Below, in pieces: positions 60,547 through 64,000 of a DNA stretch of 64,000 nt; within the stretch, counting starts at the first letter, position 1; each line of letters begins with the position of its first letter. The position numbers and the translations under genes are program-made. The DNA comes from Vicinamibacteraceae bacterium (GTDB taxonomy: Bacteria; Planctomycetota; Phycisphaerae; Phycisphaerales; UBA5793), in the NCBI GenBank assembly GCA_011525805.1, contig WYBR01000109.1, positions 1 to 64,000 on the forward strand. The letters are read 5' to 3'. The notes under the pieces are model-generated. The model was not told the origin of the DNA. It saw only the letters and a program-made list of their open reading frames with translations, and did no database searches.

Positions 60547-62317
60547 TCAGGGAAAAGTGTAGGTAACGACGTTCGATTTGCGGCATGGATTGCCGTATTC
60601 GATGGCCTGAATCAACATGGTTCCGGTTGACCAGTTGGAAGGAATGAACACGGTCTTGACGGCGGCGCCATTCGCGCCCGCCGTCGCTGTTCCAAAAGAC
60701 GCCGCGTTCGCGATATCGATGTTGACGGAACATCCTTGGACCGATGTCGAACCGTCATCTGCTCCGTAGAAGAACTCGATGGTCGCGTCGTTCGCGGCGC
60801 CCGCCACCTTCAGGTCGTTGACCTCGTCCGCGATGCCGGGATTGGGCGTGCGCGTCCACAGGGTGCCAGAAGCCAGGGCGAGTGAATTGAAGACACTGAT
60901 GCGCCCCTCTCCGTGCTCGCCCGGTATATGATCATCCAGTTCAGTACACCCGTCCAAGATAAAGCCTTCAACCTCCGCCGCCGTGAAATCGGGATCGAGC
61001 GACCAGATGAGATTCGCGAGTCCAGCGGCCTGCGGCGCGGCGAATGATGTACCGCTATTGTAGTGGTAAAATCCCCAAAACCAATGCTCCTGAATTGTGA
61101 GCCAGATTTCCCATGCCGGGGCCATGAGCGTAATGAATTCCCCAGTGGCGCTCCCGCCGCTTGGACCAGAGTCCACCCACCAGACCTTTTCAATCCCATT
61201 CTGATCCAGCATCGTCCCGCCGACCATGAGGGCGGCCGAATAAGGAGAACAATACTCAAACGACGGGTTGTTTCCTGCGGCGAAGAAGATCAGGAGATTG
61301 CTGTAGTTCTCCTTCAACTCAACGGTATTGTCCTCCCAGGCTTGCCATGTCTGCTGGATTGCCTGATCGCAGGTGTCGGGAGGGGTATAGCCGCTCGTCG
61401 CCCACGAAAGCGAAAACACGCGATCACCGGCATTGGCGGCTACCTCCATTCCATAGAAGACCGACGCCATGTATGCCGCTGGGGTTTCGGGATCGGTCTC
61501 GACGATTTTCACCATGCGGTGACGCAGAGACCATCCGATACCACACACCCCCTCTTCGTTATCTCCAGTGGCCGCCCCAGCGCCTGCAACGAGAATGCCG
61601 TGAGCGAGTTCGCCTGGCTGATCCCGCATATCAACATCTTCAGGGTCGCTCGGATTCTCCCATCCATAGGGGGGAAGTGGGAAGGGGCCGGTCGGAAAGA
61701 CCGCGTTGTAGCCGAGTCGGCGATACTCGTTGAGATCGCTCAGGTCGGGATGATCGCTGTAATCGGGCAGATGAATCCCGCTGTCGAAGAAGGTCACGAC
61801 GATGTCGTCGTGCCCTTCCTTGCGAATTTGCCAGCCGGCGCGCGACTCGATTCTCTCATGGTGCCACTGGTCGCCGAACTTGGGGTCTCTCGGGCAAAGC
61901 GGGTCGGTCGGCTGCGGGCAGTCGAACGGAAACAGCCGCCAGTTGGGGCAGACGTAGCGGAAGTTGCCGGTCTGGAGCAGCCTCATGCCGACCCAGTCCT
62001 CCGTCTCCATCGGCCTCAGGGGAAACCAGAACTCATCCATCGACTCGCGGTGCCAGAAGGGCCGGCCATCAAGGAACTGGAGCAGCCAGCCGACGGTGAA
62101 GTCGTGCTGCCGGCGCGCCTGCTCCTCAGTGAAGCCGCGCTCCATCCAGTGCCGGACCTGGAGGGGCCGGGCGACCATCGAGCCGGAGAAGAACCTCTGC
62201 CCCGGCGCCTCCCGATAGAACTCCTGCCCCAAGACCATCCGCCCGGGCAAGGCGAGCAGCATCCCCATCAGGACGACGCGGAACGCGACGCTGGTGACGC
62301 GGGGGGGGGGCGAACAT
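60547..62317 (-). CDS. secreted subtilisin-like serine protease, signal peptide one base out of frame at a 10-G run
   Basis: About 590 residues. Counting from the internal Met at 62268, the S8 triad is Asp162 (TFFDSG), His223 (ELAHGILVAGAGAA) and Ser408 (NSGTSFAAPQAAGL), with oxyanion Asn in FFAAGNN. The C-terminal 110 residues form the shared domain ending CRKSNVVTYTFP. An ATG at 62317 with AAGGAG nine bases upstream is followed after a ten-G run (62301-62310) by VTSVAFRVVLMGMLLALPG, a signal peptide, but one base out of frame. Nine bases would restore MFAPPRVTSVAFRVVL plus the rest. 1771 nt is one more than a multiple of three. As read, only the poor internal start at 62268 gives the protease. 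Confidence 0.8.
62301..62310. repeat. 10-base G/C homopolymer inside a signal-peptide coding region
   Basis: Ten G on the plus strand (ten C in the coding strand). One base fewer puts the start at 62317 in frame with the subtilase. Confidence 0.9.
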
Positions 62318-62422
62318 GGCGGATTCTCCTTGCCTTGTGTCAGTATAACCGACGAACGTCACAAGTGCCGCCGGAAAGCCGGAAAGTGCCGGAGAATCGT
62401 CGAAAACAGGGCGAAATGCTCG

Positions 62423-63247
62423 TCAGTCGGTCGAAATCCGGCCTTCGCCGATGGCAGAAGGGGAGCCGACCTTCGGCGGATCGATTCGTGTGCCCTGTTG
62501 CTGTTCCACCGGCCAGTAGTGCAGCATCGCCGGGGCGATGACGCGCAGGGCGAAGCGCTGGTTGAGCAGGTCGAGGTGGTCTCCGCTGTTGCGGTGTTCA
62601 AGCCAGGCGGGGTCGTAGCCCCACTGCTCGAAGCGCGGGTGATTGAAGGTGAAGCCGATGCGGCCGCCGGCGTCGCCGAAGTGTCCGTCCGAGGTGCCAA
62701 AGAGCGTCGTCCCCATGCCGAGGATGAGCCGGTCATGCTCCGAGGAGAGCGCGACGATGCGCGGTACTCGCTCGAGCGCCGGGCCAAAGTCGTACTCGGG
62801 CGAGAGGGCGGGCGCGAGAATCCAGACCTGTTCGACGAGATTTTCGCCGATCTCAAGCAGTTCGGCCGCGCGGATGACGATGCGGGCGCCGCCGCTGTGC
62901 CCGGTGAGGATCACGCGGGCCTCGGGCGAAGTCGCCTTGAAGCCGCGCACGCGCTCGACGAGTCGCCGCGCTTCGCGCTCGTGCAGGGCGGCGTCGCTGA
63001 GGTTGCGGCCGGGCAGGAGGGTCGCCCAGGCGACGAAGTGCACTTCCTGAATTCCGCCGCGGATCAGGCCGCGCGCGAAGTAGTGATCGTGGGGCACGTC
63101 GCCGGAGATGCCCGGCGCATGGAACACGTACACGCCGTCGTGGCGGATGATCCCTTCGCGCTCGTTGAGCGCCACGCCGCATCCTCCCGCGCCGAGCAGG
63201 GCGGCGGCTGCCGCCACGGATCGCCAGTGTCTCAGGAACATGAACAT
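62423..63247 (-). CDS. alpha/beta-hydrolase-fold lipoprotein
   Basis: 274 residues. Lipobox LGAGGC. The nucleophile elbow GHSGGAR (in VILTGHSGGARIVIRAAE) and the late His in HRNSGDHLDLL are consistent with a serine alpha/beta hydrolase; VFHAPGISGD fits the oxyanion region. Substrate unknown. The ATG at 63247 is preferred; a TTG at 63277 overlapping the LptB stop is possible. Downstream of the LPS-export ATPase, so an envelope role is plausible. Confidence 0.72.
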   Translation of the reverse strand: MFMFLRHWRSVAAAAALLGAGGCGVALNEREGIIRHDGVYVFHAPGISGDVPHDHYFARGLIRGGIQEVHFVAWATLLPGRNLSDAALHEREARRLVERVRGFKATSPEARVILTGHSGGARIVIRAAELLEIGENLVEQVWILAPALSPEYDFGPALERVPRIVALSSEHDRLILGMGTTLFGTSDGHFGDAGGRIGFTFNHPRFEQWGYDPAWLEHRNSGDHLDLLNQRFALRVIAPAMLHYWPVEQQQGTRIDPPKVGSPSAIGEGRISTD

Positions 63248-63273
63248 GCGTCGCCCGTCCGATGCGTCCGGCG

Positions 63274-64000
63274 TCAATCGAATTCGTCGCCGCGGAACAT
63301 CGACCCGAGGTACGAGCGGCGCACGACCTCATCGCGGATGAGGTCCTTTGGAGCGCCTTCGGCCAGAATGCGCCCGTCATTGAGGATATACGCCCGATCG
63401 CAGACGCGCAGCGTCTGGAGGACGTTATGGTCGGTAATGAGCATGGCGATGCCGCGCTGCTCGCGCAGGCGGATGATCTCGCGCTGGAGGTCTTCGACGG
63501 CGAGGGGATCGACGCCTGAGAACGGTTCGTCGAGGAGAATGAGATCGGGGTTCTTGATGAGGCAGCGGGCGATCTCGAGTTTGCGCCGCTCGCCGCCCGA
63601 GAGGGTGCGGGCGGACTGACTGCGGTTGCGCGTCAGGCCGAACTGCGCCAGCAGGTCGTTGAGGCGGGCCTTGCGCTCCTGCCGGCTCAGGGGCTGGAGT
63701 TCGAGGAAGGCCATGAGGTTCTGCTCAACGGTCGCGCGGCGGAGGATGCTCGGCTCCTGGCTGAGGTAGCCCATGCCCCGGTTGGCGCGGCGGTACATCG
63801 GCTCGCGCGTCACGTCGTGGCCGTCAAAGATCACCTCGCCGCCGTCGGCCGTCGTCATGCCGATGCTCATGCGAAAACTGGTCGTCTTGCCGGCGCCGTT
63901 GCGTCCGAGAAGGCCGACGATCTCCGCCCGGTCCACGTGGAAGGACACCTGGTCCACGACGGTGCGCTGGCCGTAGCGCTTGACGAGATTGCTGGCCTTG
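63274..64000 (-). CDS. lptB: LPS-export ABC transporter ATP-binding protein LptB, 5' end beyond the right edge
   Basis: The frame is open to the window edge (last residues read KASNLVKRYGQRTVVDQVSF from the edge inwards), so the start is missing. Walker A GRNGAGKTT, Q-loop LSQEPSI, signature LSGGERRKLEIARCL, Walker B LILLDEPFSGVDP and switch LITDHNV are present. The pattern FRMSIGMTTADGGEVIFDG and REPMYRRANRGMGYLSQEPSI is typical of LptB. It powers LPS transport with LptF/LptG; gene partners would lie outside. Confidence 0.92.
   Translation of the reverse strand, partial: KASNLVKRYGQRTVVDQVSFHVDRAEIVGLLGRNGAGKTTSFRMSIGMTTADGGEVIFDGHDVTREPMYRRANRGMGYLSQEPSILRRATVEQNLMAFLELQPLSRQERKARLNDLLAQFGLTRNRSQSARTLSGGERRKLEIARCLIKNPDLILLDEPFSGVDPLAVEDLQREIIRLREQRGIAMLITDHNVLQTLRVCDRAYILNDGRILAEGAPKDLIRDEVVRRSYLGSMFRGDEFD

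Overview
The window is a GC-rich bacterial chromosome segment. It carries PEP-CTERM and HAF-repeat secreted proteins, FG-GAP repeat proteins, a Cys-rich heavy-metal RND operon and a Rieske/cytochrome b complex tied to multiheme cytochromes. This combination fits Planctomycetota best, probably a Phycisphaerae-like lineage. That placement is an inference from gene content, since no rRNA or other marker gene is present.

Layout. 1-6.7 kb: the end of a HAF-repeat protein (runs off the left edge), a sulfatase-fold protein without the catalytic Cys, a DUF438/hemerythrin/PAS protein and a GNAT-acyl-CoA-synthetase fusion. 6.7-11.1 kb: a signalling block with a membrane histidine kinase, a HAMP protein with a phospho-acceptor helix but no ATPase, an NtrC-type sigma54 activator and a divergent ygbA-like NO-response gene. 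12.0-25.3 kb: a plus-strand respiratory island containing Rieske, cytochrome b6, a subunit-IV/pentaheme fusion, an 11-heme/cytochrome b fusion, a NapC-type 12-heme protein, three 15-heme paralogues and two thioredoxin-fold/TPR proteins. 25.4-27.5 kb: a small gene apparently split by a 419-bp inverted-repeat element, then a second HAF protein. 27.7-35.3 kb: a minus-strand cluster of an outer-membrane barrel, two NHL-propeller lipoproteins and 12-, 5- and 4-heme cytochromes, resembling an outer-membrane electron conduit. 35.8-42.4 kb: cytochrome c maturation genes ccmE, F, (unknown), A, B, C, D. CcmE is the Cys (CxxxY) variant and no ccmG/ccmH is present in the operon. 42.4-48.6 kb: hairpin tandem repeats and a duplicated pair of secreted FG-GAP-type genes. 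48.9-56.0 kb: a heavy-metal RND efflux operon. 56-64 kb: PEP-CTERM protein, MoeB/ThiF, DinB, an orphan NuoC, two secreted proteins (one a subtilase), a lipoprotein hydrolase and LptB (runs off the right edge).

How it fits together. The nine cytochromes encode 94 apparent heme-attachment sites: 85 CXXCH, five CX4CH and four CX3CH. The ccm operon would mature them. The bc-like complex and the NapC-like protein could pass quinol electrons to the periplasmic 15-heme carriers, and the barrel cluster could carry them across the outer membrane. Sigma54-like promoter elements lie before ygbA, before the first 15-heme gene, and as an exact 18-bp inverted pair driving the ccm operon and the tetraheme gene. 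The NtrC-type regulator in the window could therefore govern the system. Two secreted-protein genes each have a poly-G/C run that puts the signal peptide exactly one base out of frame, suggesting phase variation or assembly error. Five otherwise different secreted proteins share a C-terminal domain ending in C-x2-S-N-V-V or a close variant.
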